Shown piece after piece: positions 33,769 through 43,718 of a DNA stretch of 64,000 bases. The stretch is taken from the NCBI RefSeq assembly GCF_000648615.1, contig NZ_JFZC01000031.1, positions 1-64,000 of the forward strand, written 5' to 3'. Position 1 is the first letter of the stretch. Each line of letters begins with the position of its first letter. The stretch is from Sporolactobacillus terrae DSM 11697. Its GTDB lineage: Bacteria > Bacillota > Bacilli > Bacillales > Sporolactobacillaceae. The notes beneath the pieces are model-generated. The model was not told the origin of the DNA. It saw nothing but the letters and a program-made list of their open reading frames with translations, and ran no database searches. The position numbers were made by a program, and so were the translations under genes.

Positions 33769-34917
33769 ATGGAATCTGTGGGAGTCATGCTAAAAAGAGC
33801 GTTCCTGTTTTTTCTGTGTTTCAGCATAGTTTTTTCAATTTTTCCACGAACTTCAAAGGCTTCGGCAATGCATGTTTCTGCGCAATCCGCTGTACTGATG
33901 GATCAGTCGTCCGGACGCGTATTATTTCAACAAAATAGTAAGGAGAAATTGCCCATTGCCAGCATTACGAAGGTCATGACTGCCATTCTAGCGATTGAGT
34001 CAGGTAAAATGAACAGAACTTTTACTACCAGTCAGGAAGCGTTGCGCACCGAAGGATCGTCGATTTACTTAAAAGTGGGCGAAAGAATGAAGCTTCGAGA
34101 TCTCGTATACGGGTTGATGCTGCGTTCGGGAAATGATGCTTCACGGGCAATCGCTGAAGCAGTGGCCGGCAGTGAGCACGGTTTTGTACTGTTGATGAAC
34201 GAAAAAGCACGCGAACTTGGTATGACCGATTCACACTTTACCAATCCTAATGGACTTGAGCATCCGAAGCATTACTCAACGGCTTATGATATGGCGTTGA
34301 TGATGCGTTACGCGATGGGGAATGCAACGTTTCGCGAAGTGACGGGAACAAAACTGCACCGGGTACCTGAAACCAATAAAGAAGCAGCGCGCGTTTGGAA
34401 GAATAAAAATAAAATGTTGTCTTTATATAAATACGCGACTGGCGGAAAAACCGGATTTACTAAAGTAGCACACCGAACGCTTATTTCAACTGCCTCGAAG
34501 AATGATCTGAATCTCGTTGCTGTAACGCTCAATGACGGCGATGACTGGAAGGATCATCAAACAATGTTTGACTGGGCATTTGATCGTTTTACACCGATTG
34601 AAGTGGTTAAAAAAGGCAAAATAAGGGCAAAGGTTCATAAATTTTATAAGCATCATATCTATGCGGAGCGCTCTCTGGTGCTGCCGCTTACCAATGATGA
34701 AAAAAGAAAGATTCAAAAACGGCTCGTACTCATTAAACCGAGAAATGTGAAAAATTGGGAGCCAGATTCGCCTGCCGGCCGGTTAAGCTTATTTCTGGGA
34801 CGGACAGAGCTCGCATCGCTTCCAATTTACTATAAGCAGGCAAAGAAAAAAGAAACTCATTTTTGGTCACGTTTTAGCGGCTTGTTTCAATCGATCTTGA
34901 CGGGGACAAACCGATGA
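33769..34917 (+). CDS. dacB: sporulation D-alanyl-D-alanine carboxypeptidase DacB (PBP5*)
   Basis: A 382-residue serine carboxypeptidase with an N-terminal signal peptide (hydrophobic residues about 9-25, cleavage near K-A-S-A). Active-site motifs: S-I-T-K (about residue 65), S-G-N-D-A near 125 and K-T-G-F. It acts in the mother cell to lower cortex crosslinking. ATG 33769 is used; ATG 33787 is a possible alternative. It overlaps spmA by four bases. The linkage to spmA and spmB, the other cortex-dehydration genes, distinguishes it from dacF, of which it is a paralogue. Confidence 0.92.
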   Translation: MESVGVMLKRAFLFFLCFSIVFSIFPRTSKASAMHVSAQSAVLMDQSSGRVLFQQNSKEKLPIASITKVMTAILAIESGKMNRTFTTSQEALRTEGSSIYLKVGERMKLRDLVYGLMLRSGNDASRAIAEAVAGSEHGFVLLMNEKARELGMTDSHFTNPNGLEHPKHYSTAYDMALMMRYAMGNATFREVTGTKLHRVPETNKEAARVWKNKNKMLSLYKYATGGKTGFTKVAHRTLISTASKNDLNLVAVTLNDGDDWKDHQTMFDWAFDRFTPIEVVKKGKIRAKVHKFYKHHIYAERSLVLPLTNDEKRKIQKRLVLIKPRNVKNWEPDSPAGRLSLFLGRTELASLPIYYKQAKKKETHFWSRFSGLFQSILTGTNR

Positions 34918-35501
34918 TTAATTTAATTTGGGTTGCGCTTTTTTTAATCGGCATGGGTTACGCTGCGGTAAACGGTACGATGGATGACGTCAACAAGGTA
35001 TTGTTCTCTTCAGCGAGTGACGCCGTGCAGATTTGTTTTGGACTTGTCAGCATTCTCATCTTTTGGCTGGGCTTGATGAAAATTGCAGAGAAATCCGGCT
35101 TGCTGGACAAACTAAGCAATCTGTTTAAACCGGTGATGAAAAGAATCTTTCCTGAGGTTCCTCCGGATCATCCGGCAATGGGCTATATTTTATCGAATAC
35201 AATCGCCAATATGTTCGGATTGGGTAATGCGGCAACCCCAATGGGTATTAAAGCGATGGAAGAATTGAAAAAACTTAGCGGAGGCAAAGCAACGCCGAGC
35301 CGATCAATGATCACATTGCTTGCCCTGAATACTTCAGGACTGACGCTGGTACCGACGACGGTCATTGCAATCAGGATGCAGAGCGGTGCCCATTCACCGA
35401 CGGACATTGTCGGTCCAACCTTGCTGGCAACACTTTGTACAACTGCTGCAGCACTTCTTATTGACCGTTACTTCTATCATCGCAGGAGGCGAAAAAAATG
35501 A
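34914..35501 (+). CDS. spmA: spore maturation protein A
   Basis: A 195-residue membrane protein of the nucleoside-recognition (Gate) family, with spans at the N terminus, about 35-55 and the last third. Family block: G-L-G-N-A-A-T-P-M-G-I-K-A-M-E near 100-115 and T-S-G-L-T-L-V-P-T. With SpmB it is needed for normal spore core dehydration. ATG 34914 overlaps the dacB stop (ATGA). Confidence 0.94.
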   Translation: MINLIWVALFLIGMGYAAVNGTMDDVNKVLFSSASDAVQICFGLVSILIFWLGLMKIAEKSGLLDKLSNLFKPVMKRIFPEVPPDHPAMGYILSNTIANMFGLGNAATPMGIKAMEELKKLSGGKATPSRSMITLLALNTSGLTLVPTTVIAIRMQSGAHSPTDIVGPTLLATLCTTAAALLIDRYFYHRRRRKK

Positions 35502-36028
35502 GTCTGATTACAACATTCTCAACATGGCTGGTTCCATGTCTGATCGCTGTTGTTTTGCTTTATGGGACGCTCAAAAAAGTACCTTCTTATGATGCATTTG
35601 TTGAAGGCGGAAAAGAGGGATTTTCACTGGCCATCTCTGTGATGCCCTTTTTGGTCGGCATGCTGGTTGCGATCAGTGTCTTTCGCGCGTCTGGCGCAAT
35701 GGATGCGCTAATCCACTTCATTCGTCCGCTGATGTCGGCAATCGGCATGCCGTCTCAAGTGCTGCCGCTTGCTTTAATGCGTCCATTATCCGGAACCGGC
35801 GCTCTCGGATTGATGACTGATCTGGTCAAGACTTACGGTCCCGATTCCTTTGTTGGACGCCTTGCCTCCGTCATGCAAGGCAGCACCGATACGACTTTCT
35901 ATGTTGTTACGGTCTACTTTGGTGCCGTAGGGATCCATCGAATCGGGGACGCATTAAAGGTTGGACTGCTTGCTGATCTTGTCGGTGTAATCAGTGCCGT
36001 TTGCATCGTTACTTGGGCTTTTGGGTGA
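35498..36028 (+). CDS. spmB: spore maturation protein B
   Basis: A 176-residue membrane protein, partner of SpmA. Hallmarks: P-S-Y-D-A-F-V-E-G-G-K-E-G-F, and M-R-P-L-S-G-T-G-A-L-G near 105-116, followed by Q-G-S-T-D-T-T-F-Y-V. ATG 35498 overlaps the spmA stop. End of the dacB-spmA-spmB operon; no terminator was recognised before rluB, 123 bases later. Confidence 0.94.
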   Translation: MSLITTFSTWLVPCLIAVVLLYGTLKKVPSYDAFVEGGKEGFSLAISVMPFLVGMLVAISVFRASGAMDALIHFIRPLMSAIGMPSQVLPLALMRPLSGTGALGLMTDLVKTYGPDSFVGRLASVMQGSTDTTFYVVTVYFGAVGIHRIGDALKVGLLADLVGVISAVCIVTWAFG

Positions 36029-36151
36029 CCCATTTGCATGCGCTATCTACGATGAAGAACGAAAGTGAGCGGAGTGTGTCAAAACCATGAATAAAAAATG
36101 AAACTTGAGAAAACAGAGTTGCCGCGTTATGATATCTGTTGAGGTGGAAGA

Positions 36152-36877
36152 ATGGAACGTTTACAAAAAGTGATCGCGCGTGCCGGCATTGCTTCGAGAC
36201 GCAAAGCGGAACAATTAATCCTTGATGGCAAAGTAGCGGTTAACGGTAAAGTGACGGATACGTTAGGCTCAAAGGTCTCTGCAACTGATCGAGTAACTGT
36301 TGACGGTGTCCCGCTTGATAAAGAAAAACTTGTGTACTACCTTTTTTATAAACCGGTTGGTGTGATTTCAAGTGTGAAAGATGATCGTGGACGTCGAACG
36401 GTTGTTGATTTCTTTAAGCAAGTTCCGGAACGCATCTTCCCGGTCGGCCGGCTCGACTACGACACGTCGGGGGCACTGCTCTTGACCAATGACGGGGCAC
36501 TTGCGAATCGGTTAATGCACCCCAGTTACAAATTTAATAAAACATACATAGCTGAAGTTCGTCCGGCCCCAACAGCCGAGCAACTGAGCCAACTGGCTAA
36601 TGGCATTCGTTTGGAGGATGGAATGACAGCAAAGGCACGCGTGAGGCTGCTTTCCTCGAACCAAGAAAAACGAACAGCTTCTGTCCAGCTAACGATTCAT
36701 GAAGGCAGAAATCGTCAAATCAGAAGGATGTTCTCAGCACTTCATTTACATGTGTGCAAACTGAAAAGAGAACGCTACGGATTTCTCGACTTGAAAGGAT
36801 TGCATCCGGGCGAGGCTCGTGAACTGACCGTTTCTGAGGTCAAAACACTCGCGCGTGAAACCGACACTCAGAAATAA
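36152..36877 (+). CDS. rluB: 23S rRNA pseudouridine synthase RluB
   Basis: A 241-residue pseudouridine synthase with an N-terminal S4 domain (about 1-60, R-A-G-I-A-S-R-R-K-A-E) and catalytic domain with the active Asp in G-R-L-D-Y-D-T-S-G-A-L-L-L-T-N-D. The C-terminal half shows E-G-R-N-R-Q-I-R-R-M. It modifies the large-subunit rRNA. Place after spmB matches B. subtilis ypuL. ATG 36152 follows GAGGTGGA. Confidence 0.94.
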   Translation: MERLQKVIARAGIASRRKAEQLILDGKVAVNGKVTDTLGSKVSATDRVTVDGVPLDKEKLVYYLFYKPVGVISSVKDDRGRRTVVDFFKQVPERIFPVGRLDYDTSGALLLTNDGALANRLMHPSYKFNKTYIAEVRPAPTAEQLSQLANGIRLEDGMTAKARVRLLSSNQEKRTASVQLTIHEGRNRQIRRMFSALHLHVCKLKRERYGFLDLKGLHPGEARELTVSEVKTLARETDTQK

Positions 36878-37054
36878 TACTGTATTTTTTAAAGAAATTG
36901 TTTAAAATAAGACATAGGTTTGACACAATTGCAGGAAATGTCGATGTATGACAGATTTTTTGCTTAACCATGCTGGAAAATCAGGGATCGCGTTAAAGCT
37001 AAAAAAATCGAATACAGAGAGATAGAGGCGCTGCTTGGAAAAGGGAGGATCTGG

Positions 37055-37777
37055 ATGAAAGAGAAAACGGCATCTATTTTGGTTGTTGATGATGAAGAAA
37101 GAATACGTAAGCTGTTGAAAATGTATTTGGAACGTGAGCAATATAGGATTGATGAGGCTGAAGACGGTTCGATTGCTTTACAAATGGCATTGGAGAAAGA
37201 TTATGATTTAATCTTGCTTGATTTGATGCTTCCAGGAATGGATGGCGAGACCGTTTGTGAGAAACTTCGTGAGTCAAAGGCAACGCCTGTAATCATGCTG
37301 ACAGCGAAAGGTGAAGAAGCAAATCGTGTCCAAGGTTTTGAAGTCGGTACGGATGACTACATCGTTAAGCCGTTTAGTCCACGCGAAGTTGTTCTTCGCG
37401 TTAAGGCATTGTTGCGGCGTTCTTCTAAAACGAAGTTTTTAGAAACGGAAACAACAACAAAAAATGTTATTGTCTTTCCGCATCTGACTATTGATCATGA
37501 TGCGCACCGTGTCAAAGTTGATCAGCATGAGGTTAGCCTGACGCCAAAAGAATATGAACTGCTCTATTACTTAGCGCAAAATCCGGATAAAGTTTTCTCA
37601 AGAGAACAGCTTTTGAAGGACGTATGGAACTATGAATTCTTCGGTGATTTGCGAACTGTGGATACACATGTCAAACGACTGCGCGAAAAACTTAACAAGG
37701 TTTCGGAAGAAGCAGCAGAGATGATTGTTACCGTTTGGGGCGTCGGCTATAAGATTGAAGCAGACTCTGCAACATGA
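37055..37777 (+). CDS. resD: response regulator ResD
   Basis: A 240-residue OmpR-type regulator. Receiver residues: D-D-E-E, the phospho-Asp in L-L-D-L-M-L-P, the T-A-K-G-E Lys and V-K-P-F. DNA-binding domain about 140-235 with D-T-H-V-K-R-L-R-E-K. In B. subtilis ResD controls respiration and anaerobic genes. GGGAGGAT precedes ATG 37055. The usual upstream genes resABC (cytochrome c biogenesis) are absent: rluB is directly followed by resD. Its stop overlaps resE. Confidence 0.92.
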   Translation: MKEKTASILVVDDEERIRKLLKMYLEREQYRIDEAEDGSIALQMALEKDYDLILLDLMLPGMDGETVCEKLRESKATPVIMLTAKGEEANRVQGFEVGTDDYIVKPFSPREVVLRVKALLRRSSKTKFLETETTTKNVIVFPHLTIDHDAHRVKVDQHEVSLTPKEYELLYYLAQNPDKVFSREQLLKDVWNYEFFGDLRTVDTHVKRLREKLNKVSEEAAEMIVTVWGVGYKIEADSAT

Positions 37778-39564
37778 TTTGGCGGAGTATGATTGGCAAG
37801 CTATGGGCAACCATCATTGCTATTGTTACGATTGTTTTGTTGTTTCTTACGTTGTTTCTGCTTCAATTTTTTCAGAATAATAATATTCAGCAAGCGGAAC
37901 AGCAAATGGAGAAAATTGGCTGGAAATCCGCTGAATTAGTTGTACATCCTCAAGGACGAACAATGAATGAGACCTTGAGAACAGTAAATGATTTGGCGGA
38001 CGTATATAATGCGGGGTATGTTCTGATTTTGCGGGATCAGGAGTGGCGCAGCGCCTCTAAATCCGTTACTTTCGGATTGCATCGCGCATTCTTCGAACAG
38101 GATGCAACGTTAAAACAAGCACTTACCGGGCGAAAACCGGTCAAAAAAATCGGGATGTTCCAGGTATCTGAGAGGCATTCAAGCAAACGACTGCTTGTTG
38201 TAGGCGTTCCGGTGCGCAATGAATCGGGAACATACGGCGCGGTTTATATGGTGCAGTCCATACAGATTGCGCAAAATGCGATTGATCAGTCAAAGAAGCT
38301 TATTTTTATTGCAGCGGGCTTTTCAATTTTATTAACAACGTTTTTCGCATTCTTTTTATCAACGCGAATCGGTTCCCCGCTGAGAAAAATGAGGAAAGCT
38401 GCACGTCAAGTTGCTCTTGGCAACTTTGATATTAAAGTCCCGGTCGTAACGCGTGATGAAGTTGGCGATTTAGCGGTAGCTTTTAATCATATGCGCGAAA
38501 AATTGAAGGAAAATATGAATGCTTTACGTCAGGAAAAGGAGCAGCTCGCCGGTATTCTTCAGAACATGGCCGACGGCGTACTTCTTATGGATACAAAAGC
38601 TCAGATTGTTGCCGCCAATCCGCCTGCTGCGCACTTTATCTACTCATGGAACTATGAGCACAAAAGTATTCGATCGCATGCAGAGACGCCGGATCCGTTG
38701 AAAAGGCTGTTTCATAAAGGCGCTGAAAAAAATGAGCAGCAGACACTCGAACTCGAGGTGCAGGGACGGATCTGGGTCGTAATCTTGCGTCCGTTGTATG
38801 ATCAGGAAAAAGTGCGCGGGTCTGTGGCTGTGCTGCGCGATATGACAGAGGAGCGCCATAACGATCAGATGATTCGCAGCTTTGTCGCGAATGTTAGTCA
38901 TGAGTTAAGAACGCCGATTGCGATGATGCAGGGCTATAGTGAAGCAATCATTGATGATATTGCAGAGAGTGTTCAAGACAAAAAGGACATGGCGCAAATT
39001 ATTGTTGATGAATCAAAACGAATGGGGCGTCTTGTCAATGAACTATTAGATCTCGCTAAACTAGAGGCCGGCCACTTTCAATTGGATCGTCGCGAGGTTG
39101 CACTAGACGACTTTTTTAAACATAACATTACAAAATTCAGTAAATTAGCTGCTGATACAAAAATTAGGATTCAATCGGACCTAGAGGGTATCGATAAAAC
39201 CAAGTTCTTTATGGATCCGGATCGTGTGGAACAGGTCATGACCAATTTGATTGATAATGCGATCCGACATACACGAGAAGGCGGAGCAGTCACCGTCAAA
39301 GCGCGGATTGAGATGGATCGTCTTCATGTATGGATTACCGACTCAGGCGTCGGGATTGCCAAAGAGGATATTCCGTTTGTTTTTGAACGTTTTTATAAAG
39401 CAGACAAGGCAAGAACACGCGGCAAAACGGGTACGGGTCTTGGCCTGGCCATTGCGAAACATATCGTCGAAGCGCATGGCGGCGAGATTACGGTTAACAG
39501 TATTAAGGGCGAAGGAACAACCTTTCAATTTACCTTAAAAAAGACGTTGCCTGTTCAATCATAA
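37774..39564 (+). CDS. resE: sensor histidine kinase ResE
   Basis: A 596-residue kinase with two membrane spans (about 10-32 and 170-190) enclosing an extracellular domain of about 135 residues, then HAMP (about 193-245), PAS (about 260-365), dimerisation domain with phospho-His in V-A-N-V-S-H-E-L-R-T-P (about 375), and ATPase domain with N-L-I-D-N-A-I-R-H, D-S-G-V-G-I and G-T-G-L-G-L-A. It partners ResD in redox/oxygen signalling. ATG 37774 overlaps the resD stop. Confidence 0.92.
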   Translation: MIWRSMIGKLWATIIAIVTIVLLFLTLFLLQFFQNNNIQQAEQQMEKIGWKSAELVVHPQGRTMNETLRTVNDLADVYNAGYVLILRDQEWRSASKSVTFGLHRAFFEQDATLKQALTGRKPVKKIGMFQVSERHSSKRLLVVGVPVRNESGTYGAVYMVQSIQIAQNAIDQSKKLIFIAAGFSILLTTFFAFFLSTRIGSPLRKMRKAARQVALGNFDIKVPVVTRDEVGDLAVAFNHMREKLKENMNALRQEKEQLAGILQNMADGVLLMDTKAQIVAANPPAAHFIYSWNYEHKSIRSHAETPDPLKRLFHKGAEKNEQQTLELEVQGRIWVVILRPLYDQEKVRGSVAVLRDMTEERHNDQMIRSFVANVSHELRTPIAMMQGYSEAIIDDIAESVQDKKDMAQIIVDESKRMGRLVNELLDLAKLEAGHFQLDRREVALDDFFKHNITKFSKLAADTKIRIQSDLEGIDKTKFFMDPDRVEQVMTNLIDNAIRHTREGGAVTVKARIEMDRLHVWITDSGVGIAKEDIPFVFERFYKADKARTRGKTGTGLGLAIAKHIVEAHGGEITVNSIKGEGTTFQFTLKKTLPVQS

Positions 39565-39877
39565 ATCGACAAAGCTTGTCTCTTATTTCACGGTTTTGGA
39601 TTTATCGATCGGTACACTTTCTTTTGACAGCGTTTAAAGATGAAAAATCGCAGTTGCGCGTCTTTTATGCGTTCCTTTAAAGCATGTTTGCTCTGCAAGC
39701 CTATTTTATAAGACTAGAAACACTCGCGCTCTCTCAAGCGGGTAGTTCTTTAGTCATAAAAGCTGCAGAGAATCATAGCAGAGTACAGGGGCGTTAACTT
39801 TATCACGGTTTGACCCTAAGAGAGATTGGGATATTCTGAACAAGTGGAGCAGAGCAACGTCACCAGTGAATGAAAAA
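39565..39877. other. spacer after resE without recognised content
   Basis: About 310 bases between resE and the terminator of the convergent fer gene. No open frame with a ribosome site, no tRNA-like fold and no repeat copy was recognised. Confidence 0.4.
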
Positions 39878-39925
39878 AGCTGAGGGTGTCTCAAAAGTCA
39901 ATTGACTTTTGGGACGCCCTCAGCT
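39878..39925. terminator. long bidirectional stem-loop between resE and fer
   Basis: Two 23-base arms (39878-39900 and 39903-39925) pair with two G-U pairs. The arm contains GAGGGTGTCTCAAAAGT, shared with the stem-loop at 12507. It lies between convergent genes and probably serves both. Confidence 0.8.
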
Positions 39926-39949
39926 TCACGTTACCTCTTTTATTTCTGG

Positions 39950-40234
<285 letters not shown>

Positions 40235-40311
40235 TTAATTCGGTTCATTGACTTTTATTTTAAAGAAGCGGCTTAATCTTTTCAATAGAGTTATGGACAC
40301 AACCGTGACTA

Positions 40312-40320
40312 TTTGTCGAA
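40312..40320 (+). promoter_or_regulatory. possible Spo0A box between fer and ypbB
   Basis: TTTGTCGAA is an exact match to the 0A box TTTGTCRAA. It lies between two divergent genes. A nine-base match is expected by chance now and then, so this is only a candidate. Confidence 0.25.
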
Positions 40321-40481
40321 ATCAGCGCATAAAAAAGGTAAAATAAAAGGAGCAGGATACAGAACGTAATCGATGAGCATGAAGGTCATCAAACCGTAGG
40401 GACGTACGGCCGCTCGCTCATGCGGCTGGACGATCCACAGAACGATTGTTTCCTTAACTGTGTATGAGAGGGGGATGCTAA

Positions 40482-41561
40482 TTGTATCAGGATGTGCTCT
40501 TGCTCTATTTAATCCAAAAGTTCTGCGGTGAACGCACATGTTCAGGAATCTACCACCTGCTAAAAGGGAAAAAGTCTTCACAGAGTGTTCAGGACAGCTA
40601 TTTATTTCATGTTGCACCTTTCTTTCATTCATGTTCTGAACTGAGTCGCAGCTACTTTGATACACGGATCGGACATCTGCAGCGCGCACAGTTGATTAGG
40701 TCTATCGATGCTAATTGCACGCGATTTGTGCTTACGGAAAATGGCGTAAAGCAGCTCGATGTTTTTCCGAAAAGCAGGTTGATTCCTGATGGGCTACAAA
40801 TTATCGATCAAATCAATGAAGAAGGTCGCTTTTGGCTGAAACTACAATTGCTTGTGCAGACGGTATCTGCATTGTGCCAAGGCCAGTCAACCTTCTTACC
40901 TGTTGTCCGCCAGCCGGAAATCAGCGAGCATGTACGCAAGCTTATTCTATCCGGTCTGCCAACGCGCGATCAGCTCGGTCGTATTGTTTTTAATGAATTA
41001 TATCAGCTTTTTTTAACAATGCCCGATGGCGAAGCAAACAGTTTGTCTGCGCTTTTGAGTGGATGGAAGGCGTCTGGTCTTACACTGGACCAAATGGCAG
41101 AAGTGAGTGGGAAAGATACGCTAGAATGCAGTATACTTTTTAAATCGGCGTTGAGGCGTATGATGCACCTGTTCGTAGAATCCCCCGATCAGTTTCCTTT
41201 CCTTTCACGACTGCTTATCGGCAGACAAAGCAGCCTTTCAAAAACCGCTGAAACAACGCGAAAGCTGCTTCAAACCGGATTAACGCTGCACGACATCGCA
41301 AATGAACGTCATTTGGCAGTGAGTACAATCGAAGATCATCTCGTTGAATTGACCTTGAAGAAGGTTAATCACTGGTTGCCCGATTATCTTTCCGCAGCGT
41401 GTGAGCAGCGAATTATGAACGTGGCCGGTCTTCTAAAAACGCGTCAATTGAAACCGATCAAAAATCATCTCGGCGAGCATGTGTCGTATTTTCAAATCCG
41501 CTTAGCATTAGCCAAAAATGCAGTATCAGGAAGAAAAGTGGTGCGTACCAATGAACAGTAA
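40482..41561 (+). CDS. ypbB: YpbB, helicase-associated HTH protein
   Basis: A 359-residue cytoplasmic protein with no membrane span. The C-terminal part (about 265-340, L-T-L-H-D-I-A-N-E-R-H-L-A-V-S-T) forms the helix-turn-helix seen in the helicase-associated HTH_40 domain. Always next to recQ-type genes in Bacillales; its function is not established. TTG 40482 has GAGGGGG about 8 bases upstream. It overlaps the recS start by about ten bases, so the two are likely a functional pair. Confidence 0.86.
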   Translation: MYQDVLLLYLIQKFCGERTCSGIYHLLKGKKSSQSVQDSYLFHVAPFFHSCSELSRSYFDTRIGHLQRAQLIRSIDANCTRFVLTENGVKQLDVFPKSRLIPDGLQIIDQINEEGRFWLKLQLLVQTVSALCQGQSTFLPVVRQPEISEHVRKLILSGLPTRDQLGRIVFNELYQLFLTMPDGEANSLSALLSGWKASGLTLDQMAEVSGKDTLECSILFKSALRRMMHLFVESPDQFPFLSRLLIGRQSSLSKTAETTRKLLQTGLTLHDIANERHLAVSTIEDHLVELTLKKVNHWLPDYLSAACEQRIMNVAGLLKTRQLKPIKNHLGEHVSYFQIRLALAKNAVSGRKVVRTNEQ

Positions 41562-43086
41562 CCAACGGTTTTTAAAGCAAGCGCAAACAATCCTGAAGAA
41601 GCAATTCGGTCATGAACAGTTTCGTCCCGGCCAGGAGGAAATTATTCTCAATGTACTGAATGGAAAAGATGTTTTTGCAATGATGCCGACCGGAAGCGGA
41701 AAATCGCTTTGCTATCAGATTCCCGGTTATCTTTTACAGGGAACCGTGCTGATCATCTCGCCACTTTTGTCGCTAATGGAAGATCAAGTGCATGCGTTAC
41801 GATTAACGGGGGAAAAAAATGTCCGCACTTTGAATGGATTGATGCATCCGCTTGAACGGTCACGCGTGCTTCGGAATCTGCGTTCGCTGCGATTCTTGTA
41901 TCTTTCGCCAGAGATGCTGCGCGCTCCAGCGGTAATGAAAGCACTGTCAAAAATAACAATTGCTTTGTTTGTTGTCGATGAGGCGCACTGCGTCTCTCAG
42001 TGGGGGCATGACTTTCGTCCGGATTATATGCATTTGGCCGACATTAGAGCACAACTCGGTCAGCCCCCTTGTCTCGCAGTTACCGCAACAGCAGATGAAC
42101 ACGTCAGACATGATGTGGTTCGCTCGCTCAATTTAACTCATCCCGCTCAAATAATCATGAGTGTTGACCGAAAGAATATTGCAATAATCGTCCAGAAGAC
42201 TGCAAATCAGGAGGAAAAAACAGAACGGCTCTTTCATTTGCTGGAAAAGGCGCCCTATCCGGGCATTATTTATTGTGCCAGTCGTGACTGGACAGAACGT
42301 CTGGCAGAACAGGCGAAGCAGAAACTAGGGCTTCGAACAGCTTTCTATCACGGTGGAATGGCTTCCATTGACCGACGAAAAATACAAAATCAGTTTCTCG
42401 ATAATCAGATTGATCTCCTGTGCTGCACGAATGCATTTGGAATGGGGATAAATAAGCCGGACATTCGCTTAATCGTTCATTTTCATTTTCCATCCTCCAT
42501 GAATGCCTACTTGCAGGAAATTGGCCGTGCATCGCGCGACGGCAAGCAAGGGCTTGCTGTTCTCTTTTACACAAAAAGTGATGAACAATTGCCGGAGGGG
42601 TTTATTGACGGAAACTTTCCGAGCGATGAAACGCTCCGCCGCGTACTCCTTCAGCTGGATCAAGGCACTCGATCCCTTGCGGATAAAAATGAATTCATGA
42701 ATGTTCTGATGGAGGAGGGGGTTTCAGAAACAGCCGCACGTTTTCTGTTTGAACACGCTTCCGAAAAGCCGATGCAGCAAACCTATTCTTCGCTGCTTGA
42801 CCCGTGCCGTATGCGGATTAAAGAACGTGTGGCCGTACAGGTCAATGATCTCTCGATTATGAAAAACTATTTGGAGACCTCTTCCTGCAGGCGAAGGTTT
42901 TATTTACAGGTATACCATGAAAAGTTGCAAGAAAAACCGGCCTATTGTTGTGACCGTTGCAGGATCCCTCTTAGTGAGCTGATGCAAAAGATACCAAAGA
43001 AGAAACGCACAGAACCGTTGCGGTTAATGGATTGGAAGCAGAAATTAGCGGCGCTGTTTCAAGAAAGCGAGCGATCGCCACTTTGA
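41551..43086 (+). CDS. recS: RecQ-family ATP-dependent DNA helicase RecS
   Basis: A 511-residue superfamily 2 helicase. Motif 0 and I: F-R-P-G-Q-E-E and M-P-T-G-S-G-K-S; motif II: V-V-D-E-A-H-C; motif III: T-A-T-A; later C-C-T-N-A-F-G-M-G-I and Q-E-I-G-R-A-S-R-D. A zinc-binding Cys cluster lies near the C terminus (C-R-R-R-F with C-C-D-R-C). The HRDC domain of full RecQ is missing, as in B. subtilis RecS. ATG 41551 lies inside the end of ypbB; no strong ribosome site, consistent with coupling. Confidence 0.9.
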   Translation: MNSNQRFLKQAQTILKKQFGHEQFRPGQEEIILNVLNGKDVFAMMPTGSGKSLCYQIPGYLLQGTVLIISPLLSLMEDQVHALRLTGEKNVRTLNGLMHPLERSRVLRNLRSLRFLYLSPEMLRAPAVMKALSKITIALFVVDEAHCVSQWGHDFRPDYMHLADIRAQLGQPPCLAVTATADEHVRHDVVRSLNLTHPAQIIMSVDRKNIAIIVQKTANQEEKTERLFHLLEKAPYPGIIYCASRDWTERLAEQAKQKLGLRTAFYHGGMASIDRRKIQNQFLDNQIDLLCCTNAFGMGINKPDIRLIVHFHFPSSMNAYLQEIGRASRDGKQGLAVLFYTKSDEQLPEGFIDGNFPSDETLRRVLLQLDQGTRSLADKNEFMNVLMEEGVSETAARFLFEHASEKPMQQTYSSLLDPCRMRIKERVAVQVNDLSIMKNYLETSSCRRRFYLQVYHEKLQEKPAYCCDRCRIPLSELMQKIPKKKRTEPLRLMDWKQKLAALFQESERSPL

Positions 43087-43649
43087 ATAAATCAAATCGT
43101 ACACTGGGAAATCCAGAAATAAGAAAAGCGCTCTTTGCATCGCAAGGCACGTTGATTCTCATTTCGGCAGTGTTAATTCTCGTGCTCGATGGCACAAGCT
43201 CTCTAAGCAAATGGTATCACTTTCACATCATTCATATGCTTCAAGGCGCGGGTACTGGACTGCTCTTTGTTCTGCTACAAGCTGCAGCTGAGCAGTGGCT
43301 GCCCAATCACTGGATTAATGACGGAGGGATAAATAAACAGCTTATACAAGCATTTCGACTGCCGGAACTGATCGTCGTCATGCTGGGTGTTGCATGGATT
43401 GAAGAAACGTTATTTCGCGGAATCTTGCAATCGCTCATCGGATTTTGGGCAGCCAATACAATTTTTGCATTGATTCATTTTCGTTACCTTAAACGACCGG
43501 TTTTATTAGTCTTTATTATTGGCGCTAGTTTCATTTTGGGCGGACTTCGCGAAGTATCCGGTGGATTGATTGCCCCAATCCTCGCACATTTTTTTATCAA
43601 CAGCTTGCCGGTATTGCTTGAGAAAATGAACAACAACAGGAGTACATAA
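43083..43649 (+). CDS. ypbD: CPBP-family intramembrane protease (YpbD-like)
   Basis: A 188-residue membrane protein with about five spans. The CPBP/Abi motif is seen as E-E-T-L-F-R-G (catalytic Glu pair and Arg) near residue 105, then F-A-L-I-H-F and the late H-F-F-I-N, giving the His residues of the glutamic-type protease. Substrate unknown. TTG 43083 overlaps the recS stop (TTGA), suggesting reinitiation; the frame is also open upstream within recS, so the true start is uncertain. Confidence 0.8.
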   Translation: MNKSNRTLGNPEIRKALFASQGTLILISAVLILVLDGTSSLSKWYHFHIIHMLQGAGTGLLFVLLQAAAEQWLPNHWINDGGINKQLIQAFRLPELIVVMLGVAWIEETLFRGILQSLIGFWAANTIFALIHFRYLKRPVLLVFIIGASFILGGLREVSGGLIAPILAHFFINSLPVLLEKMNNNRST

Positions 43650-43718
43650 AGAGATCGAACATGAACGCGTCCTATTTTCACCACATCCTTCATAGTATTG
43701 AAATGAGGTGATGGGGCG

